From Clytia hemisphaerica (Eukaryota; Cnidaria; Hydrozoa; Leptothecata; Clytiidae), in NCBI GenBank assembly GCA_902728285.1, contig CACVBU010000262.1, forward strand, positions 310,001 to 374,000: a stretch of DNA of 64,000 nucleotides. Direction: 5' to 3'. Shown piece by piece: positions 1 to 11,363 of this stretch. Made by a program: the position numbers and the translations under genes. The notes under the pieces were generated by a model. It did not search any database and had not been told where the DNA came from. It worked only from the letters and a program-made list of their open reading frames with translations. The number at the start of each line of letters is the position of its first letter. Position 1 is the stretch's first letter.

Positions 1-867
1 GAAAAGCTGATCAGAAGCTTGTGCATACTACAGTGTTAGCAAAAGATGTCCAAAATGTTATCTGCATGCACAAATCATCCAGACAAAAATCAAACCAACT
101 AGACACGCTATAATATAGTATATGCAAGCAGCGTGATTTGATTTTTTATTTTGTTATAAAAACAGTCAAAAATCTCCAAAAAATCGTTAAAACTTTCAGA
201 CTTTCTTCGAGCAAGCTCGAAGTGTCCGTGGTCAAACTGTGGCTTGATTCATAAAGCTAGTGAAAACTTTTTACATACAACCCAGGGATGGAGTTAACTA
301 TGTGATTATTGATGAATGTACACACACGCAAATGAGGTAAAAATCACCAGAAGGTTATTTTCATTGTTTGTTTTAGAGTAGTAAGACAAACTCATTCAAC
401 AGACTTGAAACTTTTAAAGATATTGGGTATCCACAGTTAATAAAACGTCACAAAAGATTATGAATAGGGAAGGAAGAATTTAATCACTGATTACTCTTAA
501 TTAATCAATCAATACTGAAGCGAAATATAATATCAATCAATCACTAAAAAATTTTCAGTCTCTGAATCTAACTTAACTCGAAAATCCACACATAGTGGCA
601 TTTTTATATTGTTAGAAATACCTAAAAACACCTTATGAAATGAACACGTTTTTATGCATAGAAAATTATAGCAGCTTATTCGTAACTTGTAAATCTACAT
701 TCGATGTAATAGTTTTTCAGAAAATCAATTCCACCGATCTAACTTACTTATTACAATCTTATAAGGGAGTCACATAACATAACATGACATGATATGAGAT
801 GATGACAGAATATCTAGAAGACTTTCTTCATTGATGACCCTCTTTGGATGTTTCAGTTGCAAAGGTT

Positions 868-1144
868 TTAAGACACCCCTGTGTCACAGACCCGCTGAGA
901 TCCCAGCCCCATCCAAAATTTGGTAAAACTTTCGTCCCCGGTGGGAAAATTGGGGAATTAGCTTTGATTTCATCCCAATTCGAATTTCAATGTTTGAAAA
1001 TTGCACTCCAAACCCATTCCCATTGGATTTTTTAACCTTGGAACAATAGAATTTCTACCCCCCCCCCCATTGAATTTCAATAGGAGTTTTTATCCCTACT
1101 GAGGAAAAAAGTTCCACCGGGACTGTGACACAAGGGTGTTTTAA
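868..1144. mobile_element. TIR element (MITE), family A copy 1
   Basis: The ends are inverted copies: ACACCCCTGTGTCACAG near 873 and CTGTGACACAAGGGTGTT near 1123-1140. A TTAA stands at both outer edges (868-871 and 1141-1144). The interior repeats short blocks of the type CCCCACTGGGAAA. A related copy lies at 22633-22858. A TTAA target site is typical of piggyBac or Kolobok transposons, so this is inferred to be a non-autonomous member of such a group. Confidence 0.6.
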
Positions 1145-4093
1145 GAGACTGCAAAGCTCCAATAGAGAGACCTATCAATCTACGGAAGGTCCACTGTAAT
1201 TCTGACAAATCGAAGGCTGCTTCATACAGACGATCATCATATACATATATATATCGCCAAATAACCACAAAAATGAAATACAATCAGATTTTGAGGGTTG
1301 AAAACATTTCAAGATTATCAAATCATATCGTATCCCAAGTACAGGTTACCTAAGTAGGGTAGAATTTCGACAAATAACCTCTTTAAATGCTTTTCAACCA
1401 TGAGACGAAAGGAATTTTACTTACTTCAGTTACTGAAGATTTCTCTCCATTGTTGTTTTCTTCTTCTTCTAAATCATTAGGATCATTTTCAACAGATTCT
1501 AATAACCTTTTGACATGAAATTCACTGATTTTAATGTTGCTTTTACTATTAACCACCTTCTTTTGGTCTTTGATTCGTCGGATACGTTCAGTTGTATTAC
1601 TACTAGATTTCTTAATCAACTCTTTCTTCAATCGTGTCATAATTTTTACATTTGAACAATTTTTAGCACCATAAACAAGTGTAAACACCTTTTAATCCAA
1701 TATTCCCAGAAGAAACCAATATCTCACTCATCGACATTATCTTTGCACAAGTTTTTTAATGTTTCATGTATAATATAGTGAACAGCAAAGTTGTTTTAAT
1801 AAACTATGAGTTCTTATTATTTCTCCTTTATCACTACATAGAATATCCTTTAAGAATAAAGTCTCTCTCTGAGATAGATGTTTTTTCTTATTTTTATCAA
1901 AACATTTTCTCTCTTCCCTATACTTTACAACATCCACAAAAATTTCTATAAGTGACTGATGTATTAAGCTTCAGTGGAAAACCCACATCTTTCAAATTCC
2001 TACAAGCTATTATCAGTTCAATTTATAATGACGTTCTTTTTATTTATGTAAAGCAAAAAAAATCCATAGCATCCACACGAAAGAGCATTACAAAGACAAC
2101 AACGGGAAAATCCTTTCATAATAACCTGCTTGATGCTTGTTCAATTAATCAAAACAATAGCTCTGTTTTTATTCCGTGGTGAAATCTCTTTCATTGGCTT
2201 AATAAACAGCTAAAGTGTTACTAATAGTTACACACTCATAATTGAAAGATACCATACCATTCAAAGTGAATGTTGTAGACTAAAAAATTTTCATTTCTAC
2301 GATGCTGAAATATGTCAATCATTTTTTTATCAACCGAACATTTTGCGACGACATAAATATTTATTTACTTTTCTGTCTTTCACTATGTGATCAAAGATAG
2401 TAAGTTCATGTTTTGTAAGAGCATCTATGAACGACAAAAATTACACCACTTTTTCCTGTCACAAAAGTTAAAGATAACAAATAAATTCAAGCATTCCCTT
2501 TCCGTAAAAATGCAAAAAAAATATTTCACAATTTCCTTTGCTACTGAATAAAAGCCACTAAAGAGACTGTTTTCAAGAAAGCTATATATCGAATGAAAGA
2601 AAAGGTAGGTACTCTGGCAGCTCAATGGGAATTTTCGCTTGATTACTTTCTGCTAACTGGGGTGGTAGACTGGCTTCAATTAAAAATATAAACCTGGTCT
2701 TTTGATGTAAGAGTACCTTGGGTACTAAAAAGATTTTGTCAGAAAAAAATTAAAATTTTCTAAATCGTCACGAACTTTGCACAAGTTACATTTTCCGTGA
2801 CTTTTTAAACTAAGTCTTTGTGATGATGACTAGCTTTTCCTAACAGATTACAGACGATTCCCAGTTCTGTTTTGAACGGGAACGGTCTAGGAATCGTCTC
2901 ATTAGAACCGTCTAACGCTGTAGTTTATACTGCCTGCCAGCTTGCGAGACACTGACACACAGTTTTTCTAATCAAGTGCGTTAATCCGGCGTGAACCATT
3001 AAGGAACAAGGCCAGCGCACTCTCAATTTATCCACGATGTATTGTGGAATCGATACCTAGCCCAGTCACCGACAGGATTCTTGAGTTTTTGTCTACCCAA
3101 TTTCCTTAACATTGCATGGGTTGGCTCGGCCGAAGGTACATTCACTTGCCAAGTGGGAATCGAGCCCCGACCTCCTGGTATGTCTATTATGTGCAGAGGT
3201 AAATTCCCATCCGATTTCCATCTACTCTGAACTGAAATGTTTGAAAATTCATTGAAAATAAGAACTCTTGTTTTCAAAAACAAAATGATATAGTAGACTT
3301 TTATACAATTTAAATATAGCTGAATGAGTCTTGAAAATTATTTTTAAAAACCTTTAACTTACCAATTCAGCAAACAAACAAAATCAGGGAAAGTGTTAAT
3401 TTGGTTTCATGCTTCTAGACTTATATCGGTTGCATCTTCTTGTAAACTTTATACCAATAAAATTTAATATGTTTATGTTTTCAGTCAATTAAATTTTGCA
3501 TCAGAAGGACCAATGATAATAATCTTATTTCTAAAACAAGAACAATATCTTTACAACCATATCATTACATTATCTTTCGACTGAAATAAGACTGTTGAAG
3601 AAGGGGTTAACTATCTCTACAAAATTATCAGAAGCAGTTGGCAAAGCAATCTTTTGGAAATAAGTATTCTTATCTTCAGTGGAACCACATGTCATTCTCT
3701 TGTTTGTTCAAGTGATAGGTTCTGATTTCTAGGAAAAACTTGTAAGATATTTGTAAGATATTTGTTTTTTTTTCGATCAATTTTAGGGTTACTAGGCAAC
3801 AAAAACAAAATACAGAGGAAGTTTGTTCAGTCATTCTCACAACCTTTTCCCCATGTATCCCAGCCTTTATTTATGTTCCTTTGTTTATGATAGACACCAG
3901 AGAATACCCTGGTGTAGACTGATGCAAGTTCGTTCCCCTCACAGAGGAGGACTTCTCAAAACAATACCTCGTAAGAAATCTGACGTTCCAAATTCCACTG
4001 CAGTGCGATGTCTTCAAAATAGAAAAAATGAAATCTGACTTTAGGTTTTTGAATTACATATTTCTTTGCACTTCGAAGTCAGGCATTCCAGAT
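1145..4093. other. AT-rich spacer without recognisable gene
   Basis: Apart from the possible exon at 1425-1640 I see only short frames without protein-like composition. The stretch 3040-3200 on the minus strand contains a weak tRNA B-box-like string (GGCTCGATTCCCAC) and may be an old tRNA-derived repeat; I did not find a second copy in the window. Confidence 0.4.
1425..1640 (-). CDS. Possible first coding exon of an unrecognised gene
   Basis: On the minus strand an ATG at 1640 opens 72 codons that end exactly at a good splice donor (GTAAGT at 1424-1419), so this reads as a 5' coding exon of a gene running leftward out of the window. The piece begins MTRLKKELIKKSSS, is Lys/Arg-rich in its first half and then turns acidic (a Glu run followed by Asn residues, about residues 52-66), a composition common in nuclear or nucleolar proteins. 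An in-frame ATG at 1688 would add 16 residues. I do not recognise the family and found no second exon in bases 1-1400. It could also be a chance open frame, although the charged composition differs from the Phe/Leu/Ser-rich frames that AT-rich spacer usually gives here. Confidence 0.35.
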
Positions 4094-4772
4094 GGTACTA
4101 ATCAATAAATTCAATTATCGAAGTAATCGATAATGATCGAAGTAATAGAACGACCACTTATCGATTACCAAAATTTCCAAAAAATTGTGAGTATTCAATC
4201 ACTTTCTTAACAACCCTTCGAAGACTTGATAACCGTTTGAGTACTTTGATTGTTATTGATTGCTTTTAATAAACTTCAATAAACCAATTGTTTACTTCGA
4301 TAACCATTGATTTCTAAGATAACCAATTGATTACAAATAGATATCTTTAAAAAAAACTAAAACCATTGACCTAAAACCAAAGCATAAAAAGAAGCACCAG
4401 CCATAAGAATGACCTTCAATAATCACCCTGCCATTTTGTGTGCGTTTGCCATGGATTTCATACCGCACATTCTGATTGGCTGGAGAAAACAAAAGTGATT
4501 TTCGCGTGCGAATCGCGTGTTTTTATTGGGCAAGATAAACACAGTTTCAGATTCGGACTCCCTGTTACAGGAGACATATTCGAAGGTATTCAATATGATC
4601 AAAATTAATCAAAAAGTAATCATGATTGAATGAATCAAAAATGGTCAAAAAAAATGCCATAATTTGGACTTGAGTGAGTATTCCATCACCAATAAAATCG
4701 ATAAGGTTCACCTTTGATTATTATCGATCATTATTGATTACTTCAATCACAATCAAACGTTCGATTAGTACC
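4094..4772. mobile_element. TIR element built of ATCGAT/TTGATT arrays
   Basis: The left end GGTACTAATCAATAAATTC (4094) is mirrored by GTTCGATTAGTACC ending at 4772. Both arms are strings of degenerate AATCGAT or TTGATT units, so the two halves are inverted relative to each other over roughly 150-250 bases each. The middle (about 4400-4570) is unique sequence with higher GC. There is no coding capacity. The right end overlaps the start of the next element. Confidence 0.6.
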
Positions 4773-4987
4773 GTAAGTTGGTCTAATATCGACATCCCTC
4801 GTCTAATTCTGACACCCTTCTTTTAGAGACAGGAATAATATGAAAGATTAAATAACTGATTGGTAAAAGGATTATTCCTCTGTGACCACTAAGCAAATAA
4901 AAACTGTTTTGACCTTTCTATCAATTTCAGCTAATAAAAAGGGTGTCGGGATTAGATGAGGCATGTCGACGTTAGACCAAGTTACAG
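4771..4987. mobile_element. TIR element (MITE) with TA target site, family B
   Basis: The terminal inverted repeats are about 55 bp (CCGTAAGTTGGTCTAATATC at the left and its inverted, diverged copy ending at 4987). A TA dinucleotide flanks each end (4769-4770, 4988-4989), as for Tc1/mariner-type elements. Partial relatives are found at 27655-27701 and 47281-47340. No ORF of interest. Confidence 0.65.
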
Positions 4988-5015
4988 TACCGTCTGGGAC
5001 AATGTCAGGGTGGTA

Positions 5016-5233
5016 CCGTGAGAAAGGGTAACTTGCATCAGTGGAGGCTAACATGCATAGCCCTCAAATGAAAGACCCGGCTGGTCATTAAAATAGGAAA
5101 ATAAATCAAAACAAAAATGGTAGAGAAAAGCTGCAAGCGTAGTTGCGTATGTGTATTTTAATGACCAGCCAGGTCATTCATTTGAGGGCTATGCATGTTA
5201 GCCTCCACTGATGCAAGTTACCCCTTTTCACGG
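5016..5233. mobile_element. TIR element (MITE) with TA target site, family C copy 1
   Basis: This is an almost complete palindrome. About 80 bp at the left (CCGTGAGAAAGGGTAACTTG onward) is repeated inverted at the right, ending TTTTCACGG. TA dinucleotides flank both ends (5014-5015, 5234-5235). A second copy is at 26782-27010. The high arm similarity suggests relatively recent spread. Confidence 0.75.
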
Positions 5234-5636
5234 TATTATCTAGCAGCAGTAAACAAAGGTTGTCATCCTCACTCCCCGAGTTAGTTCATTCCCCATTCTC
5301 ATTCTGTGGTGGAGCCTATCTTAATTTACATCTTAAAGATAGCTTAAAATCTTTGCTAAGGATAGAACAATATGATAATATGTAAATAGTCACTAACTAG
5401 CTAAAGCTAACTCGCACAACCCAAACCTAACAACAACACCAGACCACGTTCAACAGTTTGTGTAATTTTTTTTTTTCGCGGCATTTTTTTTCGCGCGTAA
5501 TTTTACACTCCCGAAACGGGTAAAACTCCCCGATTTTCTGCTATTCCAATTTATCGGTATAACGCTATTTTTGCGGACCAATTGTAAGCACCCATAATGA
5601 TTTGGTGGTTTGGTTGGTCGTTGTGTTGTGGTGGAC

Positions 5637-5796
5637 CTTAAAAGCTTGGCAAACGATATCATATTCCAGGATGCATCGTCTCTTATTTTCCCCCTACTTC
5701 CTACTTTCCTATCTTCTATCCTGATTTTCTATCTTCCTCAAGTGTTTCTATCTAACTGTTTTCTAAGTATTTTTCTGAAATTTGCCCCTTCCGGTG
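5637..5796 (-). mobile_element. Partial copy of the 45.7 kb TIR element
   Basis: Read on the minus strand, this segment matches the right-hand 150 bases of the element at 45679-46210, including the GGATGCATC block and the TTGGCAAACGATATCAT terminal part. The other end and the tRNA-like core are missing, so it is a truncated copy. Confidence 0.6.
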
Positions 5797-6427
5797 AAAC
5801 AAGCAGTTACATCAAAATGCCTCGAAAATGTTGATATGAAAATTGCATAATCAGAGAACGTATGTCTCGCTCATTATAAAAAGGCAGAGACAAACTTTCA
5901 ATAATTGGATTGTAACATCGAGTTAAGTCTCTTTTGTTAAGTCACCAGGCGGTAAATAAAACAGACCTTGATACATTTATATCGTTCGTTTCAACTTGAC
6001 CATTCGTTTAAAACTCAGCGTCCCAAATATTTGGGGTAGGTAAAATATGTACAAAGAAATTCATACTTTTCCAACTTGGCAAATCTTTAAAAAAGAAGCG
6101 AACAATAAAATATAATTACCCTTTCCAAATAAACCTCTTCGGTGGCGAGCGTAGTCTACTCTGACGTAATTGTAAAATTTATGTGATGGGAGTTTGACAT
6201 AGTAATGTAATGTTGTTTGGGGAATTATGAAGTTCTCTGGAATTTCGATTGCATTTATTCAGGTTGATTTTTTATGACTTCTAATGGTACTTTTTCTAAC
6301 GAGTTTGATTACTCTGTTCTCACACTTATGTCTTTTTTTTTCGCGTCCTTTTCCGTGATTACTCTTATTTATATTTTTAAAGACAGGTAAGAAGGCATAT
6401 TGATGTAACTGACAAGGTCAAGGAAGG

Positions 6428-7906
6428 CCCTGCCGATGCACCGGACTGTCCAGTGTATATTTGTCTGGTGGCAAAAAGTATCCTTTCGCTACACCGGACA
6501 CAATAAGTCCGGTGTCAGTCCGGTGTTGCATACAGGGAATTTTGGACGCCGGACATTTACGAAACAAAAAATTAAGAAACACCGGACTAGGCGGATCTCT
6601 AAAAATTGTTTGGTTCCCGTCATCCGACCGACCCTGATTTTTACTCTGAAGTTAGAGTCGGAGAGTCGGAGACCCCTTTTGCCACTTCTGGATTCCTAAT
6701 TGTCAACCTCTGCGCGCTCAGTGTTTACAAGTTTTCAAATCGAAATACAGTATAGACCTAACTCTTCATACAAAAATTACGGGAAACGCATATTTGGACT
6801 TTGTACCCTATGCTGCACTCAAGCACTTGAGCCAAAATCCCGCAAAGGCGGGACAAAAATCAGTTTTTCGAAGTTTGCAAAAAAACGCTACATAGAAGAT
6901 CTTTCAAATTCAGTATGTGAATAGGGCAGTAAAAAATACAACTTTTCTATTTTTCCTTTTTTTTGCAAAAGTTCTAGGAATAAAAATAAAGGGATAATGA
7001 TAATTGAATACTATCCATTGATGATCCGCGGCACTATCGTAAAGCTAGAATCACTTCGCGTACACTTCGCGTACACTTCGCTTGAGAAAATGATTGACAG
7101 ATTGAAGTTTTTCATCCCGCGGCGCGCGCCGCGCGGGAGCTCGGGTGCTATGCGAGAGTTCTCGGCTCAATCCTCGGACCGCGCTAAAAATGGTAAACTG
7201 AGCTGTGATAGATCATTTCGATGGAAGTTGTTGGAATGTTTACAAGGCTCTTGACAGAAAATCGTTTGTTTTATTGTCAATGATGACAGTGTGGTTATTA
7301 ATTTTGTTAGATCTGACAAATTGATGTTTGTAAGTGCACTTTATAGTTTTGATTCCCATTGAAGAATCATATTCTGGTTTTCATGTTATTAGATGCTGTT
7401 TTAGAGCTTTAGGTCTACACTGAAATAGCGAGCGCGGCGCGCCAGCGGAAAGTGAACCAAAAACCAGTTTATCCATGATTTCCCGATTTTTTAACCCGAT
7501 TTCATAATTCGGACCTTCGTGGAAGCAGACCACGCTCGCGAAGCATCACTTTCTAAAATCAAGATGTTGCGTGATGATTATGGCAATAGGGCTCACAATG
7601 CAATGCCTTCAATTAACAAAGATGGTATGTATGTACAAAAAAATATTTTTGACCGACCGACCGACCGACCCACTTTTTAAAGTCGAAATGACGGGAACCA
7701 AACAATTTTTAAAGATCCGCCCCGGACGCACCGGACTGGTCATGTCCGGATTTTTGATTGTCCGGTGGAAAAAAATATCCTTCTCCAACACCGGACATCC
7801 GCCTTCCTTAAGTCCAGTGTAGAGATTGTTCGGTGGTAAAAAAATTTTCATTTTACACCGGACTTTCGCGTGTCTGGTGTTCGTTAAGTCCGGTGCGTCG
7901 GCAGGG
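6428..7906. mobile_element. 1.5 kb TIR element rich in CCGGAC motifs
   Basis: The ends are 20-bp inverted repeats: CCCTGCCGATGCACCGGACT at 6428 and AGTCCGGTGCGTCGGCAGGG ending at 7906, differing at one base. Each end is followed by several ACCGGAC or GTCCGGT repeats in both orientations. A second inverted pair inside (around 6590-6650 and 7650-7730) carries GACCGACC runs and the string AAAAATTGTTTGGTTCCCG. A GC-rich palindrome, CGCGGCGCGCGCCGCG, sits near 7117-7135. I see no transposase-like ORF and no convincing target duplication. A fragment resembling its inner part occurs near 10215-10260. Confidence 0.6.
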
Positions 7907-7932
7907 TCCTGTGAAACAGTTCACCGACCCTA

Positions 7933-8520
7933 GCCTGGATATCCAGACCGTAAACTATTTCACTGTCTAGTTTATTATAATCTTGTCTCTGGTTTACGGT
8001 CTGGTCCAACTAACTCCTCTGCAAAAACACAGGTTCATTTCTAACTAAACAAAATGGCTGATGGAAAGGAGCCTTTAAATGAATGTGGCTGACGCTTGGA
8101 TATAGTTTAAAGTAGTTTTGAGAGTTTGTAAAAGAGATTTTATGGTAAGTAATTATGTGTGTCTGTCTGGGTTTCCAAAGTTTTGAGATTCTGTCAACAA
8201 GGGTTCACTCACAGACTGTGTCATAGATCTTTTTTCAAAGAGGACGTCCTGTTGAATAATTATGTAGTCCAGCCATAAAAACAATGATAGAGCCCTCCAT
8301 GCATAATTACTGTATCATGCATATTGTAATAATTTTGCATGGTTTTATCATTGTTTTTCTGGTGGACTACATAATTGTTCAACAGGGTGGCCTCTTTGAG
8401 AAAAGGTATATTCAAAACTGTATCAGACTTTTTTAGTTGCACCAGACTCTAAAATTTTAGAAACTTTGTATGTTGAGGTAAGAGTTTTTTTTCTGAAATT
8501 TTGAGTCTGGATACCCAGGC
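7933..8520. mobile_element. TIR element (MITE), family D copy 1, with nested hairpin
   Basis: The ends are GCCTGGATATCCAGAC (7933) and its inverted relative GTCTGGATACCCAGGC (ending 8520), each flanked by TA. An inverted second copy is at 53328-53884. Comparing the two copies shows that about 190 bases (8222-8410) are extra here: an imperfect palindrome whose two arms share AATTATGTAGTCCA and ACAATGATA, that is, a separate hairpin element inserted into this one. Confidence 0.7.
8222..8410. mobile_element. Hairpin element nested in family D copy
   Basis: The left arm (about 8235-8310) and right arm (about 8325-8400) are reverse complements with few mismatches, centred near 8316. The block is absent from the related copy at 53.3 kb, where the flanking sequence runs on continuously. 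It is therefore an insertion younger than its host element. The exact insertion edges are approximate. Confidence 0.6.
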
Positions 8521-8522
8521 TA

Positions 8523-8700
8523 CACCGACCCCGGCTCAAACCACCAAATGCAAGCAACCTTGGTTTACAAACCCAATGCCTAACCGCTTGCGCCAACGAG
8601 ACACCACAGAAAGCTGTCATTCACAAATACTTATAGCGTGTAATTTACAGACCTTAAAATTAAGAAAGCTCCCAACCCTACAAGGATCCCTACGGGATCC
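8523..8700 (-). repeat. tRNA-derived SINE-like repeat, copy 1
   Basis: On the minus strand it contains an A-box-like TGGCGCAAGCGGTTAGGC and a B-box-like GGTTTGAGCC with an anticodon-arm-like stretch TTGGGTTTGTAAACCAA between them. This is the layout of an RNA polymerase III internal promoter. The T-stem does not pair well, so it is not a working tRNA gene. A near-identical block in the other orientation is at 45853-46044. The end nearest 8700 is the palindrome GGATCCCTACGGGATCC. Confidence 0.65.
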
Positions 8701-8982
8701 AAAGTTAAGTCAATGTTAATGTCCCAAAAAAAGTTTATATTTCTGCCAAATAGATTTTCTTTTCATTTGGAGTTTCTCCTTTCAGAAAAACTTATTCTTT
8801 ACTTATAACTTTTTGTCCCTCCATTTCCAGAGGCCCCTTGAAAATGGGTCCTATCACCTTTTTTGACTCTTTTCAACCTTTTCCAAGCTAATTTTCTTCA
8901 AAAACAATTTAAAACATATATCTTTCGTTATCTTCATAAATATACTAATATTTTACAAATATTTATATAATAATATTCAATG

Positions 8983-9139
8983 TATTCATGATATGCACCA
9001 CTGCAATGTCTTCTGACATTACGTCACGGAACCAATAGCTTATTGGTTGGAAGTGACGTAAAAGCAGTCAATACGTCACTTTCAACCAATCAGCTATTGG
9101 GTGGAATGGAAGACATTGCAATGGTGCATATCATGAATA
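8983..9139. repeat. 157-bp imperfect palindrome (hairpin element)
   Basis: TATTCATGATATGCACC at 8983 is mirrored exactly by GGTGCATATCATGAATA ending at 9139, and the arms continue inward through GCAATGTCTTC, ACGTCAC and AACCAATAGC blocks. Probably a small TIR element. It abuts the tandem repeat that follows. Confidence 0.65.
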
Positions 9140-9535
9140 GCAAAATGTGCCCTCCTGGTTATTACGATGATGGCTTTATGGCAACTCCTGAACTTGTGCA
9201 CAGGATGTACGGTTACACATTTTCTGGATTGCATTGTGGAGTCACAAGAGTGCTCAAACTGCGAGCAGCGAGCAATGCATAATGCAAATAGTGAGCGTCT
9301 TAAATGAAGACTCTCCACCCAATCCAAGAGTGCTCGAACTACAAAAACAGTGAGCCAATATACAATGTATAGCAAAATGTGCCCTCCCAGTTATTACCAT
9401 GATGGCTTTATGGCAACTCCTGAACTTGGGCACAGGATGTACGGTTACACATTTTCTAGATTGCATTGTGGAGTCACAAGAGTGCTCAAACTGCGATCAG
9501 CGAGCAATGCATAATGCAAATAGTGAGCGTCTTAA
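9137..9535. repeat. Direct repeat, two 167-bp copies 232 bp apart
   Basis: 9137-9303 and 9369-9535 are near-identical direct copies starting ATAGCAAAATGTGCCCTCC and ending GTGAGCGTCTTAA, with only a handful of substitutions. The short frames that cover them (for example 9043-9282 plus) are repeat translation, not genes. Confidence 0.75.
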
Positions 9536-9689
9536 TAGCGTCGTAATAATAATATTCTAACACCATCAAAGAATTCTCCCTTCAAATTTCAGCTCTCTAG
9601 CTACACTAGAAAAAGAGATATGCAAAATTAAAGAAGTGTGACTGGGAAATATCTTTTTTTTCTTTTTTGACACATTTTTTGAATTTTTC

Positions 9690-9870
9690 CAAGCTATTTT
9701 CCTAACCTTTTTTTGACATTTTTAGTCAAATTTTTGACACTAAAATTTGAATATCTTTACAACCACTTATCCTCTGGAGGCCTATGACCCCTCATTTTCT
9801 TTCTTTTTCAAAGTTCTACAAGATAGGATAGGTTTTGAAAAAAAAATGTGAAATTTGAAAAATCTTCTGG
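9690..9870. repeat. Dispersed repeat, copy 1
   Basis: This AT-rich block contains CCTCTGGAGGCCTATGACCC and GATAGGATAGGTTTTGAAAA. Its reverse complement occurs at 45338-45500. No coding potential. Confidence 0.6.
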
Positions 9871-10393
9871 AGTTGCTACCCGGTACTGATTTCAAAGCCC
9901 CGGGCCGAAAAGGGGCTAGCAAGGGAATCGTGGCTTCACTTTTTCTTGCCTGAGAAAGGTTAGAGATTCTACTCTAGCCCTTCGGGCTTTAAACTCAATG
10001 AGCTGAGCACTTCTTTGAATCATCGTTTGCTACGAGTTTATGTTTGCTTAACCCACACTGAGTCCCGTTTAAGTTTTTTCATGTACCCTTATTGAAAATT
10101 TCAAGTAGAAATTCAATGACGCGGTAGGACCAATAACCCTGAGAGCCAAAAATAAGGTCCGCTTTTAAGGTTCACACATGTGCACGCACATTTAATTTGG
10201 CAAATCAAAGATGGCGGCAAGAGACCGACCGACCGACCGACTGGATTTGAAGATGTTGCATGACGCGAACAGAAGATATTTTAGATTGTCGCCCTTTATA
10301 AAAAGGATTAGTAATTGCATCATAGAGGGGGGTGCCTATTGCACGAACACTCATTGTGCGGGAGACTCCTGCACATATCATGTTTTCTCCCAT

Positions 10394-11363
10394 ACATAGC
10401 TGTCACTTTTGCCTCGCAAAAATGTGGGAGAGCTTCAATGGGCCATTTCAGAATTTGTCTGTAACAGGGGGGCGGACAACGCAGGATTTCAGAGGGCAAA
10501 AGTTTTCACCGAAATTCAAAATTTCTAAGGCTAAGGCGAGAGAAATTTATGTATGAATTTCCAAGGCAATTGAATTAAAAAAGGCAAAAAAGAGCGGATT
10601 TCCGATGCATTTTGCAAAAGTACACGCATCGGAAATGCCACTCTTTTTTTGGGGGGTGGGGAATTAGGGAAATCAGGGAATTTTTCGTCCCAATTTTCGA
10701 AATGCAGGAAATTTTGCCATGCCGTTTTTTCAGGAAGTGGGAAAATTTTTGGAAATGCGGGAGATGCAGGAGAAAATCCTGAAAATGCTGGAGAGTTGTT
10801 GTAAAGTAATGAATTCAAAAGTGAGCCATTGACTTCAGGCAAAAATATTCATCTCGTTCATTCTGTCTTCTTGTCATAACTCGCACTGTTGAACTAATTT
10901 CATACAGAGCGATCAAAAAATATACAGTGAAAATTCTGACATTAGAAAAAACTAGAAACAATGAGCTAGTGATTATACTACAAAGGAAATACAAACGTCT
11001 AGGGATTCGTATAAAAGATAATTACTTTTAGAATTTAAAACGAGATAATTGCTATAATTGATAAATAATGATCATAAGAGCGACACAAAGGACATCTTTA
11101 GCTAAAAGTTCCATGGGGAAATAGTAACAGTTGTTACAGAAATGGCAAAATTTCCTGATTTTGGAAAATTGGTACTGGGTTGGGACGAAAAAATTCCACC
11201 ATTTCCTGAAAAAAGATTCTGATAAAATTGAATTTTGTGGGAAAATTCCCCCGATTCTGCCTGATTTCCAGATTTTCCTATTTGGAAAAATTGGATTATC
11301 GGGGAAAATTTCTCCAACTTGGAGCTCTCCCGCATTTTTGTGAGGCAAAGTTGACAGCTATGG
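10394..11363. mobile_element. TIR element of about 970 bp
   Basis: About 40 bp at the left (CATAGCTGTCACTTTTGCCT, then the CGCAAAAATG block) is mirrored at the right, where the inverted copy ends at 11363. The interior contains many blocks of the form GGAAATTTTCC, CAGGAAATTTTGCC and GAAATGCGGGA in both orientations, giving spurious frames on both strands. No transposase is visible. Confidence 0.6.
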
